Shown here piece by piece: positions 37,282 to 46,250 of a stretch of 64,000 nt of DNA. The DNA is from Acidobacteriota bacterium (lineage in GTDB: Bacteria; Acidobacteriota; Polarisedimenticolia; Polarisedimenticolales; Polarisedimenticolaceae). The DNA is taken from positions 62,001 through 126,000 of the forward strand of contig JAOTYK010000008.1 in NCBI GenBank assembly GCA_029861955.1, written 5' to 3'. The position numbers and the translations under genes are program-made. The notes below the pieces were generated by a model. That model was given only the letters and a program-made list of their open reading frames with translations, was not told the DNA's origin and did no database searches. Numbering within the stretch: position 1 is the stretch's first letter; every line of letters begins with the position of its first letter.

Positions 37282-38600
37282 GCTGCATCCTCCGGTTCGA
37301 ATCCCAGCCCCCGACAGAGGGGGCGCACCTTGTCGTTGGACTCTCGCCACTCTGCGACGGGATCGGAGTCGGTCACGATGCCGCCGCCGGCACCGATCCA
37401 GGTTCGATCGCCGTGGCCCACATAGGTCCGGATCAGGATACTCGATTCGACGTGTCCGTCATCACCCAGCCAGACCAGGGAGCCCGTAAAGAAGTTCCGT
37501 GGCACCGGTTCGATCTCGGCAAGCAGTTGTCGGGCTCGGATCTTCGGCGCGCCCGTGATGGATCCACCGGGAAACGTCGCCTCGATCCACTCCGGCAGGC
37601 CGCACTCGGGGCGTAACGTCGCCGACACACGCGTCACGAGATGTTGAACGTTGGTATAGCGACGAAGCTCGGGAAACGGACCGACCCGGACCGTTCCGGG
37701 AAGCGCGATCCGACCGAGATCGTTTCGCTCGAGATCGACGATCATCAGGAGTTCGGCCCGGTCCTTCTCGGACCGGAGGAGTTCGTCGGCAAGACGTCTG
37801 TCTTCCGCCGGGTCCGCATCGCGCACCCGCGTCCCCTTGATGGGCCAGGTCGAGATCGATCCGTTGCCATCGATCACCAGGAACGTCTCCGGGGACATCG
37901 ACGCCACCGTCAGACCGTCCCAGTCGACGAACGCCGAACGGGGTGCAGCCGGAAGACGGATGAAGGCCTCCCATAGATCGAGACGGCCACGACACTCGAA
38001 CCGCTGACAGAGATTCGCCTGGTAGATCTCCCCCTCGCCGATGGCACGCTGGATCGTCCGCACCGCCTCCAGGTAGGCATCGCGCGAGAGGCTGGTGCGC
38101 ACGGTCACGTCGTCGGTCGTGGACTCGGGAGGCTCTGGAGACGCGGGGGCGCTCGCCAGCGCCTGCTCAACCTGTGCGCGTCCATCGGCATCGAGACCGG
38201 CCGCACGTGGAACGCCATCGGCCCAGTGGATCGAGCCATCGACCTCGGCCCAGAACCAGTCGGGGGGCTCGTTCCCGTTTTCGCCGTCATCGAGGTCGGC
38301 CGCCGGATCGAGGGCGTGGTACCCGAGTCCGAGGAGGATGCCGGTCTGTCGCGATCCGTCGACACGACGACGGGCCACACGACGACGCTCGACGGCCTCC
38401 AACATCTTCCGGGTCTCTCCACGAAACCCGGATCCCACGAAACGAGGATCGACGGCGACGGTGGGGCCGAAGCTCCAACCACGATCCTCGCCGGCGGTGT
38501 CGTCGGCGTGACCGAGATAGAGCGTTCCGCCGGAGGTCGGATCGAGGTTCCGTAGGGCCGCGGCCAGTCGGAGGGGCGAGACTCCCGTCAATCGGTTCAA
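37278..38600 (-). CDS. pabB: Aminodeoxychorismate synthase component I
   Basis: Converts chorismate and glutamine-derived ammonia to aminodeoxychorismate, the first step to p-aminobenzoate. The 440-residue chain has the chorismate-binding enzyme motifs IYQANLCQRFE, WPIKGTRVRD, DLERNDLGRI and GSITGAPKIRA in order. PIKGT is the PabB form that carries the catalytic lysine. The start is TTG 38600, overlapping the lexA stop (TTGA), so translation is coupled to lexA. The glutamine amidotransferase pabA is not in the window. Confidence 0.93.
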   Translation of the reverse strand: MNRLTGVSPLRLAAALRNLDPTSGGTLYLGHADDTAGEDRGWSFGPTVAVDPRFVGSGFRGETRKMLEAVERRRVARRRVDGSRQTGILLGLGYHALDPAADLDDGENGNEPPDWFWAEVDGSIHWADGVPRAAGLDADGRAQVEQALASAPASPEPPESTTDDVTVRTSLSRDAYLEAVRTIQRAIGEGEIYQANLCQRFECRGRLDLWEAFIRLPAAPRSAFVDWDGLTVASMSPETFLVIDGNGSISTWPIKGTRVRDADPAEDRRLADELLRSEKDRAELLMIVDLERNDLGRIALPGTVRVGPFPELRRYTNVQHLVTRVSATLRPECGLPEWIEATFPGGSITGAPKIRARQLLAEIEPVPRNFFTGSLVWLGDDGHVESSILIRTYVGHGDRTWIGAGGGIVTDSDPVAEWRESNDKVRPLCRGLGFEPEDAA

Positions 38601-39202
38601 TAGTGTCGCAGGACCCCGATCACCACGCCCTGAATCGCCACCCGATCGGCAGGAACGCGGATCGGATCCATGGACGGATGGGCCGGCTGGAGTCGGATCG
38701 TCTCACCCTCGTCGTAGAACTGTTTCAGCGTGGCGTCCCGTCCGTCCACCAACGCGACGACGGTGTCTCCCCTGCGGGCGGTTTGACGCTGTTCGATGAC
38801 GACGAAATCCCCATCGCGGATCTGTTCGTCGATCATGGAATCGCCCTGCACGCGGAGGACATAGCTGTGCTGTGGGTCTCGAACCATCTCCGTCGGCACG
38901 GAGATCGTCTCTGCGGTCTGCACCGCCTCGAGCGGTAGGCCTGCCGCGATCGAACCCAGCAACGGGAGCTGCCGCACACCACTGTCGTCAACGCCGTCGA
39001 CCAGTTCGATCGAACGGTTCTGGTTCCAACCACGTCGGACCAGCCCCTTCTGGACGAGATGCGAGACATGCTTGTGGACGGTCGCCACGGACGACAGGCC
39101 AAGCTGCTCACCGATCTCCTGGAGCGAGGGGGAATAGCCCTGTTCCGAGATGAACTGGTGAATCACGTCGAGGACTTCACGTTGCCGTCGAGTCAGCGCC
39201 AT
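38597..39202 (-). CDS. lexA: LexA repressor
   Basis: SOS repressor that cleaves itself when RecA filaments form. The 201-residue protein has an N-terminal winged helix (about 1-65, with SLQEIGEQLGLSSVATVHKHV), cleavage site A87-G88 (SIAAGLP), catalytic S122 (GDSMID) and K160 (ATLKQFY). The ATG at 39200-39202 has AAGGAG (39209-39214) 6 bases upstream. The frame reaches 39250, but that start lies on the -35 box. First gene of an apparent seven-gene operon. Confidence 0.96.
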   Translation of the reverse strand: MALTRRQREVLDVIHQFISEQGYSPSLQEIGEQLGLSSVATVHKHVSHLVQKGLVRRGWNQNRSIELVDGVDDSGVRQLPLLGSIAAGLPLEAVQTAETISVPTEMVRDPQHSYVLRVQGDSMIDEQIRDGDFVVIEQRQTARRGDTVVALVDGRDATLKQFYDEGETIRLQPAHPSMDPIRVPADRVAIQGVVIGVLRHY

Positions 39203-39221
39203 GGCGGTCTCCTTCCGCGCC

Positions 39222-39250
39222 ACCCTAGGCGAATACCTTGCGAAAGTCAA
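39222..39250 (-). promoter_or_regulatory. lexA promoter with candidate LexA operator
   Basis: Minus strand TTGACT (39245-39250), 17 bases, TAGGGT (39222-39227). The spacer reads TTCGC-AAGGTA-TTCGCC, and TTCGCCTAGG is identical to the recA promoter at the same position relative to both boxes. Confidence 0.6.
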
Positions 39251-39264
39251 TCGCCGGGCGAGCT

Positions 39265-39293
39265 TTGCCGGGCCGGAGTAACGTGGGTATATT
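39265..39293 (+). promoter_or_regulatory. Predicted promoter of the HEAT-repeat gene
   Basis: TTGCCG (39265-39270), 17 bases, TATATT (39288-39293), about 29 bases of leader with AAGGAG (39313-39318). It stands back to back with the lexA promoter. Confidence 0.55.
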
Positions 39294-39328
39294 GCTCGTC
39301 ACCGGCGAAACCAAGGAGAGACGTGACC

Positions 39329-41320
39329 ATGGGGAGACGACGGGGCCTACCCCTGCTTGTTGCGGGCTTTCTACTGATTCCGGGGCTGCTGGCGGCCCAG
39401 GTCGACGACCCGGCCCAGACGCTCATCCGCGAGGAGCAGAACCGCGTGCGGTTTGCTGAGCTTCTCGAGCAGGGAACCCAACACCTCGAAGATCCTCAGG
39501 CCGTCTTGCGGGAGTTCGCCGATGCCGCCCACGGACTCGCCGCCGGTGGCGACGGCATGCTGCCGTTTCTGTTCGACGAGGTGGACCGCACCGATCAGCA
39601 GACCTTCTTCGTCTGCACGTATGCCCTCGGGCTGATGGGTGGCGAGGAAGCGAAGCAGATTTTGTTGCAGGCCCTCGAACGGGCCTCCGGCGATCTGGGC
39701 GACTACGGGATCGCACGCAAGGCCTGGACCTCCTACAACCTGGCGCTGCTCGGTGAGACCGACTCGTTGGAGTGGGTGAACGCCCGACCCAAGGCGGCCG
39801 GCCACATCCCGCTCTTCGAGTTGACCTCGACGCTGGAAGGGATGGCGATCATCCTCGAGAATCGCGCCACGCCGATCCTCATCAAGCAGCATGAAGCGCT
39901 TCGACCGGACCCCGAGTACCGGCTCGAATGGCAATTCCTGATTGCGTCCCTCGGGCGGACCAACGATGAACGCGCGCTCCCCCTTCTTCACAAGATCTTG
40001 CAAGAAGACGAAACGCTCAAGGGCCGGCAGGAGGCCGGGCGCGCGCTCGCCAATCTCGCCAGGCCGGCCTCAACCCCGACCCTGCTGGCCGTTCTGGACA
40101 ACGAACCCAACGAGTACATCCGGCGTGCCGCGGCCGAGGCACTGGTGGAAATCTACCCGACGGACCAGCGCGATGCGTTGATCGATAAGTTCGACAAAGA
40201 AGGCTCTCCGGGAGTTCGAATGGCCTTGCTGCGAATGATCGTGCCGATGCTGGGAGAGGAGTCGATCCCCTTCCTTCGAAAGCACTGGTACCGCATGCGT
40301 CCGGTCGACCGAGCCGAGGCCGTCACCTCGCTTACGATCCTGGGTGACAACGCGTTACCCATCGTCGGACGCGGCCTTCAGTCCCGGGAGGGCAGAGTTC
40401 AGACGGCGGCCATTCAGGCACTGGGAGAGATCGGAACCCCGCAAGCGCAACTCGTCCTCGAGAGTGCCGTGCGTTCGCCGGTCTGGACCGTCGCGCAGAA
40501 GTCCGCCATCGAGATGGCGTACCGAGGATTCGATTCCGGGGCCCCGGCAGTCGCCGAACGGGTCCTCGATAAGGAGTTGTCCGAACCGATTCGGGATCCC
40601 ACCCGCCGAGACCGAATCTACGTGATGATGAACCAGCTCATCAAACTGAACTACGGCGGACGGATCGATGAGTTCCGTGCGGCGATGCAGGCGCAACCGG
40701 ACTCCCAACTAAAGGCGTTCATCGAGCAACGCCTCGTGGAGATGCGCGCACTGGCCGACAACGGTGATGACGTCAAGAAGTGGCTGAAGTTCTCGGAGAC
40801 TGCCCCCGAGGGCCGGCTGCGGGATCTCGCCTATCGGAGACTGTCCCAACTGGGCGGCAAACCAAAGAGCGCTCGCGTTCTTGTGGCCCGATTCGATGGT
40901 GTCAATCGCCCGACCCAGCGCCTGATCGTCGAGGCACTGTCCGCGTACCCCGGCGAAGAGACGACCCAACTCCTCACGAGAGTTCTCACGACGGATGAGT
41001 TCGCCGGTTACAAGAACGAACCGCTGCGGGATATCGCGGCGTACGCCGCTCGCACGCTCGGAGGTTCGGCGATGCGCGACCTCCTCGGTATCGCCGTCGA
41101 TCGGACACGGGGGAGGGACACACGGACTCTCGTCTACTGGTCGATTCTCGCGGGCGACGCCGCAATTCCGACACTTCAGCGTTACCGCACGGATCGCGTG
41201 CGATACAGCACCGGACGCCGAGGGTTCGAACAGATCAAGCTCGATCGTCTGGCACGCCTCATTCGAGCCGGTCGCCCGCTTGGCGAGTACGATCTTCCGC
41301 CGGATGAGCTCAGACTGTAG
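39329..41320 (+). CDS. Secreted HEAT-repeat protein
   Basis: The 663-residue protein has a signal peptide (LLVAGFLLIPGLLAAQ) and is almost wholly helical repeat. HEAT-like units include ALPLLHKILQEDETLKGRQEAGRALANLA, STPTLLAVLDNEPNEYIRRAAAEALVEI (markers), and TAAIQALGEIGTPQAQLVLESAV. Such proteins act as periplasmic scaffolds; no catalytic motif is seen. Start ATG 39329 has AAGGAG 10 bases upstream; the frame back to 39059 runs through lexA. Its 3' end overlaps the HD-GYP gene by 11 bases. Confidence 0.82.
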   Translation: MGRRRGLPLLVAGFLLIPGLLAAQVDDPAQTLIREEQNRVRFAELLEQGTQHLEDPQAVLREFADAAHGLAAGGDGMLPFLFDEVDRTDQQTFFVCTYALGLMGGEEAKQILLQALERASGDLGDYGIARKAWTSYNLALLGETDSLEWVNARPKAAGHIPLFELTSTLEGMAIILENRATPILIKQHEALRPDPEYRLEWQFLIASLGRTNDERALPLLHKILQEDETLKGRQEAGRALANLARPASTPTLLAVLDNEPNEYIRRAAAEALVEIYPTDQRDALIDKFDKEGSPGVRMALLRMIVPMLGEESIPFLRKHWYRMRPVDRAEAVTSLTILGDNALPIVGRGLQSREGRVQTAAIQALGEIGTPQAQLVLESAVRSPVWTVAQKSAIEMAYRGFDSGAPAVAERVLDKELSEPIRDPTRRDRIYVMMNQLIKLNYGGRIDEFRAAMQAQPDSQLKAFIEQRLVEMRALADNGDDVKKWLKFSETAPEGRLRDLAYRRLSQLGGKPKSARVLVARFDGVNRPTQRLIVEALSAYPGEETTQLLTRVLTTDEFAGYKNEPLRDIAAYAARTLGGSAMRDLLGIAVDRTRGRDTRTLVYWSILAGDAAIPTLQRYRTDRVRYSTGRRGFEQIKLDRLARLIRAGRPLGEYDLPPDELRL

Positions 41321-43139
41321 CGGGTGAATCCCGTTCCGTGGCGTGGTCGTCGGCGTCGATGGCCGCGGCGCCCTCGTCAGCCAGAAGATCCTCGGATCGG
41401 ATCACGCCACGAGCGTAGACTCGATTGAAGGCCTCGACGATACGCGCCTCGAACGCGACTCCACGGAGCTTGTTGATCCGATCATGGGCCTCTTCGAACG
41501 TCATCGCCCGCTGGTAGGGGCGATGGGTCGTCATCGCATCGAACGTATCGGCCACCGCGATGATCCTCGCCATCAACGGAATGTCCTCACCGACCTGCCC
41601 GTCGGGGTACCCCCCACCCTGCCACCGTTCGTGGTGCGAACGTAGACCCGGCAAGACTCGTTTCATCTGCCGGATCGGCGCCATGATGCTGGCCCCCAGT
41701 GTCGTGTGGGTTTTCATCACCTCGAACTCTTCCGGCGTGAGCTTGCCCGGCTTCTGCAGAATCTTATCGTTGACGCCGATCTTGCCGACGTCATGCATCA
41801 GCGAGGCGACGTGAATATCGCGGACATCTTCTTCGGAGAGCCCGACCTCCTTGGCAATCAACACCGAGTAGCGGTTGACTCTTCCGGAGTGACCGCGGGT
41901 GTAGGGGTCCTTGGCATCGATGGCCTGAGCCAGCGCACGGATCGTCCCCAGGAACAGCTCGGCGTTCTCATCCGCCGCCTGTTTCAATCGACGGATCTGA
42001 TCCTCGATCTCTCCCGCCATGCGATTGAACGTGAACGCCAACTCGCCGATCTCGTTGCCACTTCGGACCTGGACCCTGCTGGAGAAGTCGCCTTCGGCAA
42101 ACTTCCGTGACGCGTTGGCCAGGCGATTGATCGGCGTCGACAACGTACCGGCGAACGCCATCGCCGCAATGATGGAGAGCGCCAGGACGACCAGCGCCCA
42201 ACGCATCGTGTTGTCGATCATGCTCTGCACTGGGTGATAGACATCGTCAAGGCGCGCCTGAACGAACACGCCCCAGCCGTCGCGTGTAACCTCGTAGGAA
42301 CCCAGCTGCATGGCGCCGTCACTCATGCCTTTCGCGGAGAACTCCATCGTCACGCTGCCACGCCCCTTGCTGGCGAGGAAACGTTGCACCAGGGGAGAGT
42401 CTTCCGCAGCACGTCCGGGACGAACGGCGACGGTGTCGGTGCTGGCAAACACCTCGCCGGAATCATCGATGGCATAGGTGAGATGGCCGGTGTCGGTCGT
42501 CGAGACCACCGAGTCCCAGATACCCTGGAGATCCACCACGCCCGAGATGACCCCGCGGAACTTTCCTCGCGTGACCACCGGAGCCGAGACGACGATGACC
42601 GCGGACCCGTCGTGGGGTCCAAGTCGGATGGGATCGGAGATCGTCGCCTGCATCGTCGGTACCGATCCGCGAGCACCGAGGTCCTCGACCGCGTCCCGCA
42701 AGCCGGATTCAAACGAAGGCTCGAGTTTCTCGTCCAGGATCCCGGCATCGATCGCGCGAACCGAGGCACTATCGAAGTACGCGAACCGCAGGAAGATCAG
42801 CCGTTCGTCGACGACGTCATTGAGCGTATTGCGGATGGCCCGCGACTGAAGGCCGCCTCGCCCGGTCGTCCCGCCGAGCCCCTGGGCGACTCGAATCACC
42901 TCCGCCGCGGCTCCATCGACATGGATATCGATTTCCCGGGCGATCGAACGAGCGAGGAGTAGCTGAAACTCCTGCTGCGCGGTGGTCAACGCGTAGCGAT
43001 TCTCGTCGATCAACTTCCAGGCCACAGCCGTCAACGGTGCCAGGCCCACGAGGACCAGGACCGCGGCCAGCGTATAAACGATACGACCGCGACGCCGGAA
43101 CGCCGGTTTCGAGTCATCCGTTTTGGCCGAGCCGCTCAT
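41310..43139 (-). CDS. Cache-HAMP-HD-GYP sensor, probable c-di-GMP phosphodiesterase
   Basis: The 609-residue protein has a transmembrane helix (about 20-42), a periplasmic Cache-like sensor (about 45-285), a second helix (about 300-320), a HAMP domain (TPINRLANASRKFAEGDFSSRV marks it) and a cytoplasmic HD-GYP domain. Visible catalytic elements are TRGHSGRV, the HD pair in MHDVGKIGV, HHERWQGGGYPDG and ADTFDAMTTHRPYQ. The canonical HHExxxGxGYP is intact, so activity against c-di-GMP is likely. It may link an outside signal to the PilZ protein in the lexA operon, though that is only inference. Confidence 0.9.
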   Translation of the reverse strand: MSGSAKTDDSKPAFRRRGRIVYTLAAVLVLVGLAPLTAVAWKLIDENRYALTTAQQEFQLLLARSIAREIDIHVDGAAAEVIRVAQGLGGTTGRGGLQSRAIRNTLNDVVDERLIFLRFAYFDSASVRAIDAGILDEKLEPSFESGLRDAVEDLGARGSVPTMQATISDPIRLGPHDGSAVIVVSAPVVTRGKFRGVISGVVDLQGIWDSVVSTTDTGHLTYAIDDSGEVFASTDTVAVRPGRAAEDSPLVQRFLASKGRGSVTMEFSAKGMSDGAMQLGSYEVTRDGWGVFVQARLDDVYHPVQSMIDNTMRWALVVLALSIIAAMAFAGTLSTPINRLANASRKFAEGDFSSRVQVRSGNEIGELAFTFNRMAGEIEDQIRRLKQAADENAELFLGTIRALAQAIDAKDPYTRGHSGRVNRYSVLIAKEVGLSEEDVRDIHVASLMHDVGKIGVNDKILQKPGKLTPEEFEVMKTHTTLGASIMAPIRQMKRVLPGLRSHHERWQGGGYPDGQVGEDIPLMARIIAVADTFDAMTTHRPYQRAMTFEEAHDRINKLRGVAFEARIVEAFNRVYARGVIRSEDLLADEGAAAIDADDHATERDSPATV

Positions 43140-43177
43140 ACCACCCCAGTTTCAGCGGACGTACCGCTGCCCCATTC

Positions 43178-43249
43178 ACTGTCTGGGGAATATAGGGTCC
43201 CGCTTCGCCGCCGGGCAAAGGGAGGCCAAACTCACCGTTTCCAGACAGT
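43178..43249. repeat. 9-bp inverted repeat between HD-GYP and kdtA
   Basis: ACTGTCTGG (43178-43186) and CCAGACAGT (43241-43249) are perfect inverted copies 54 bases apart, flanking the HD-GYP promoter and lying just before the kdtA promoter. Possible shared operator. Confidence 0.4.
43189..43218 (-). promoter_or_regulatory. Predicted promoter of the HD-GYP gene
   Basis: Minus strand TTGCCC (43213-43218), 18 bases, TATATT (43189-43194). Confidence 0.45.
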
Positions 43250-43257
43250 TAGCTTCG

Positions 43258-43287
43258 TTGACGCCCGTTTCTCGGTTGGACTAGACT
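43258..43287 (+). promoter_or_regulatory. Predicted promoter of kdtA-lpxK
   Basis: TTGACG (43258-43263), 18 bases, TAGACT (43282-43287). Transcription start near 43294, about 22 bases before the kdtA ATG. No ribosome site is visible in that leader. Confidence 0.5.
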
Positions 43288-43315
43288 GCGGTGTGGCCGT
43301 GGCGCCCACCCATCG

Positions 43316-44584
43316 ATGCGTACGCTCTACAACAGTCTCCTGACACCCCTAAGGTTGCCGGTCGCCCTGCTTGCAGCGTGGCGGTCCAGGGATGTCCACG
43401 GGCAACTCGAGTGGCGGCAACGGCAAGGACGGGACCTGCCTCGGGGTACGGCGGACGGCGTCTGGCTCCATGGGGCCTCGGTAGGCGAAGCGCGGCTCGT
43501 ACAAGCGCTGGCCGAGCAGCTGAGAGAGCGACGGGCAGATCTACCGCTTTCGGGATCGGCCATGACGCTCGCCGGGCGCTCCCAACTGCCCTCTGCGGTG
43601 GAACTCGATCGCACGTTCTTCGCGCCACTCGACTTCACACCCTACGTCCGCCGGACGCTTGACGCCGTCGATCCGAAATTGTTGACGCTGGTCGAAACAG
43701 AGCTCTGGCCCAACCTGATCCACGAGTCCCACGGCCGAGGATGTCGCCTCTCGATGGTCAACGCGCGTCTGTCCGAAGAACGCATGCGTCGGTACGAGAG
43801 GTTTCGGCGGCTCTACGCACCCTGCCTGAGTCGCATGCATGCCATCGGCGCACAGTCCGACCGCGACGCCGAGCGATTCTGCGAACTTGGCGCAAGGCCG
43901 GATCGTGTCCGCGTCACCGGAAACGTGAAGTACGACCTCGCAGCTCCGGCCGACACGCGGGCGGCGTGGCAAGAGCGTCTGAGTATCGCCGATACCGATC
44001 TCGTCTGGGTCGCGGGGTCGACAGCGGAGGGCGAAGAAGAGCTCCTTCTCCCGGTCTACGCCGCCCTACGCGGTGAACATCGCGATCTGCGCTGGATCGT
44101 CGCACCGCGCCACCCCGAGCGAGCCGGAAGCGTAACCCGTGCCATCCGTCGTGCCGGCTGGACCGCGTTCGAACTGTCTGCTCTGACCTCGGATGTCGTT
44201 CCCCCGGAATTCGACGTTCTCGTCGTCGATCAAGTAGGGAAGCTGGCCGAGCTCTATCGACTGGCCGACGTCGCATTCGTCGGTGGCAGCCTGGCTCCCA
44301 TCGGCGGTCACAACCTCCTGGAGCCGGCGACGGTGGGGGTCCCGGTCGCGTTCGGTCCTCATGTCGGCCACGTGGAGGAGATGGCCCAGGCACTCTTGCG
44401 AGCCTCGGGCGGTCATCAGGTGACGGACGCGCAGGGTCTGACTCGTGTCCTCGGTGGATGGCTTCGGCATCCGGAGGAGCGTATGGCCATCGCGCGTCGC
44501 GGTCAGGGAGTCGTCGAGGGCAATCGCGGTGCGTTGCGAGTCACCACCGATCTGCTTCTAGAGCTTCTCGACGGGAGGGCGTGA
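43316..44584 (+). CDS. kdtA: 3-deoxy-D-manno-octulosonic acid (Kdo) transferase
   Basis: Adds Kdo to lipid A precursor at the inner membrane (GT30 family). The 422-residue protein has the catalytic segment VWLHGASVGEARL (the family has HxASVGE), LVETELWPNLI, and the donor-site run GGSLAPIGGHNLLEPA near the end, all in family order. The N-terminal membrane-associated helix (about 1-22) is shorter than usual. First in a gene run for lipid A and inner core; lpxK starts at its stop codon (TGATG). Confidence 0.94.
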   Translation: MRTLYNSLLTPLRLPVALLAAWRSRDVHGQLEWRQRQGRDLPRGTADGVWLHGASVGEARLVQALAEQLRERRADLPLSGSAMTLAGRSQLPSAVELDRTFFAPLDFTPYVRRTLDAVDPKLLTLVETELWPNLIHESHGRGCRLSMVNARLSEERMRRYERFRRLYAPCLSRMHAIGAQSDRDAERFCELGARPDRVRVTGNVKYDLAAPADTRAAWQERLSIADTDLVWVAGSTAEGEEELLLPVYAALRGEHRDLRWIVAPRHPERAGSVTRAIRRAGWTAFELSALTSDVVPPEFDVLVVDQVGKLAELYRLADVAFVGGSLAPIGGHNLLEPATVGVPVAFGPHVGHVEEMAQALLRASGGHQVTDAQGLTRVLGGWLRHPEERMAIARRGQGVVEGNRGALRVTTDLLLELLDGRA

Positions 44585-45621
44585 TGCGTCCGCCGGAGAG
44601 AGGTTTGCTGGCCATGGCCCTGCGGGTGACCGAGCCGCTCTATCGGGGGGCCGTCGCCCTGCGAAACCGTCGCTTTGACGGTGGCCGTGGGATCCACCGT
44701 TCGCCTCTTCCCACCATCAGCGTCGGCAATCTGACGGCGGGTGGGACGGGCAAGACTCCCCTCGTGCTATGGCTCGCCAACGAACTTCAGTCCAGCGGGG
44801 CTCGGCCGGCGATTCTCAGTCGCGGTTATGGCGGACGGGTCGGCGCCGGCCCACGCCTTCTGGATCGGCAAGACCCCGGCGGGGCCAGTCGCTACGGAGA
44901 CGAACCGTGGCTGATGGCCCGCCGACTCCATGAGATCGACATCGTCGTCGGTAGTGACCGGGTCGCCGCAGCGAAGATCGCCCATTCGCAAGGGGCCAAC
45001 CTGCTGCTCCTGGATGATGGCTTCCAACATCGACGCCTCGATCGGGATCTCGACATCGTGCTTCTGGATTCGGCGTCGCCCTTCGACAACGGTCATCTGC
45101 TCCCTGCCGGACTCTTGAGAGAACCTCCCGAGAGCCTGGCACGGGCCGGTGTGGTGATCTTCAGCCGCCATGTCGCTTCCCGGGAGCCCACACCTGCCCG
45201 CGAGCGCGCCCGAGCTCTATCGCCGAACGCCGCCCACTTCACGATGAGCAACCGTCGCGTCGGCTGGTTCGACGTCGATGGTGTTCAGCAGGCGTCCCCT
45301 CCACGTCGTTTTGGATTCTGCGGCCTTGGCAATCCACAGCCGTTCCGTGAGGATCTCCTCACAGACGACGCCGAGCTGACCGGCTTCCGGGTGTTCCGAG
45401 ATCATCATCGTTACATGAACGACGAGTTCAAACAGATCCTCCAGGCCGCCGTCGCCAACGACGCGACGCCGGTCACGACGGAGAAGGACCTGATGCGGAT
45501 GGCCTCGGCTCCGCCGGAGCTTCTCACCGCATTGCGAATCCTACGAATCGACGTAACACTCGACGCTCCGGAGCAGCTACTCGAGCGCGTGCTCCAGGCG
45601 ACGAAAACCCACGCCAACTGA
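44584..45621 (+). CDS. lpxK: Tetraacyldisaccharide 4'-kinase
   Basis: Phosphorylates the lipid A disaccharide at the 4' position. The 345-residue protein starts at the ATG overlapping the kdtA stop and has the Walker A-type loop VGNLTAGGTGKTP (about 47-59), then SRGYGGR, DDGFQHRRLDRD and a late EKDLMRM segment, all typical of LpxK. One N-terminal hydrophobic patch is expected for membrane association. The frame extends back to 44458 inside kdtA, which is rejected. Confidence 0.95.
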   Translation: MRPPERGLLAMALRVTEPLYRGAVALRNRRFDGGRGIHRSPLPTISVGNLTAGGTGKTPLVLWLANELQSSGARPAILSRGYGGRVGAGPRLLDRQDPGGASRYGDEPWLMARRLHEIDIVVGSDRVAAAKIAHSQGANLLLLDDGFQHRRLDRDLDIVLLDSASPFDNGHLLPAGLLREPPESLARAGVVIFSRHVASREPTPARERARALSPNAAHFTMSNRRVGWFDVDGVQQASPPRRFGFCGLGNPQPFREDLLTDDAELTGFRVFRDHHRYMNDEFKQILQAAVANDATPVTTEKDLMRMASAPPELLTALRILRIDVTLDAPEQLLERVLQATKTHAN

Positions 45622-45656
45622 TATAAACTGGGGCGCTCCCGAGGAATCGAATAGCC

Positions 45657-46250
45657 ATGCCTAGACGCGCCATCTTCATCGACCGTGACGGCACGATCAA
45701 TCACGAGGTCGGGATCATCAACGACCCCCAGGCCCTGACCCTCATCGACGGAGCCGCCGACGCGCTGGGGCGTGCGGCTGCGGCCGGCTTTCAGACGATC
45801 GTCATCACCAACCAATCGGCCATCGCCCTCGGAAAACTGGACGAGGCGACGCTCGCGGACATCCACGATCGGCTCCGCGACCTTCTCTACGAGGGGGGTG
45901 TTCGACTCGACGCGATCTACTATTGCCCCCACCACCCCACCATCGGAGAAGGACGTTGGACGCGGGCCTGCGATTGTCGTAAACCGGCCGACGGTCTCCT
46001 GCAGCGTGCCGGTCGTGAGATGGGTATTGCGCTCAAGGACTCCTACATGATCGGCGATCGAATCCGCGACGTCCGTGCCGGCCACGCGGCCGGGGCCACT
46101 GCAGTTCTCGTTCGCACCGGATTCGGTAAGGATGAAGAGGCGGATGCGAAGGCGGCGGAGAACGGATCCGCCCCCGCGACCATCGCCGACAATATCTCGG
46201 CAGCCATCGACTGGATTCTGAAGAAGGAGGCATCCTCCGATGAGTGTTGA
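45657..46250 (+). CDS. gmhB: D-glycero-beta-D-manno-heptose-1,7-bisphosphate 7-phosphatase
   Basis: HAD-family phosphatase in ADP-heptose synthesis. The 197-residue protein has the DxD nucleophile pair D9/D11 (FIDRDGT), ITNQSAI, the zinc cluster CPHHP...CDCRKP and the GDRIRDVRAG metal motif. It precedes hldA by a 11-base overlap. gmhA (isomerase) is not in the window. Confidence 0.95.
   Translation: MPRRAIFIDRDGTINHEVGIINDPQALTLIDGAADALGRAAAAGFQTIVITNQSAIALGKLDEATLADIHDRLRDLLYEGGVRLDAIYYCPHHPTIGEGRWTRACDCRKPADGLLQRAGREMGIALKDSYMIGDRIRDVRAGHAAGATAVLVRTGFGKDEEADAKAAENGSAPATIADNISAAIDWILKKEASSDEC
46226..46238 (+). promoter_or_regulatory. Hairpin covering the hldA ribosome site
   Basis: GGAGG (46226-46230) is the likely ribosome site of hldA and is exactly complementary to CCTCC (46234-46238), three bases later. 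The stem lies inside the end of gmhB, so ribosomes finishing gmhB could open it and couple the two genes. Confidence 0.4.

Noticed and set aside
39203-39250. Longer lexA start at 39250
   Set aside because: The start codon would lie on the -35 box, and a good ribosome site precedes the ATG at 39202.
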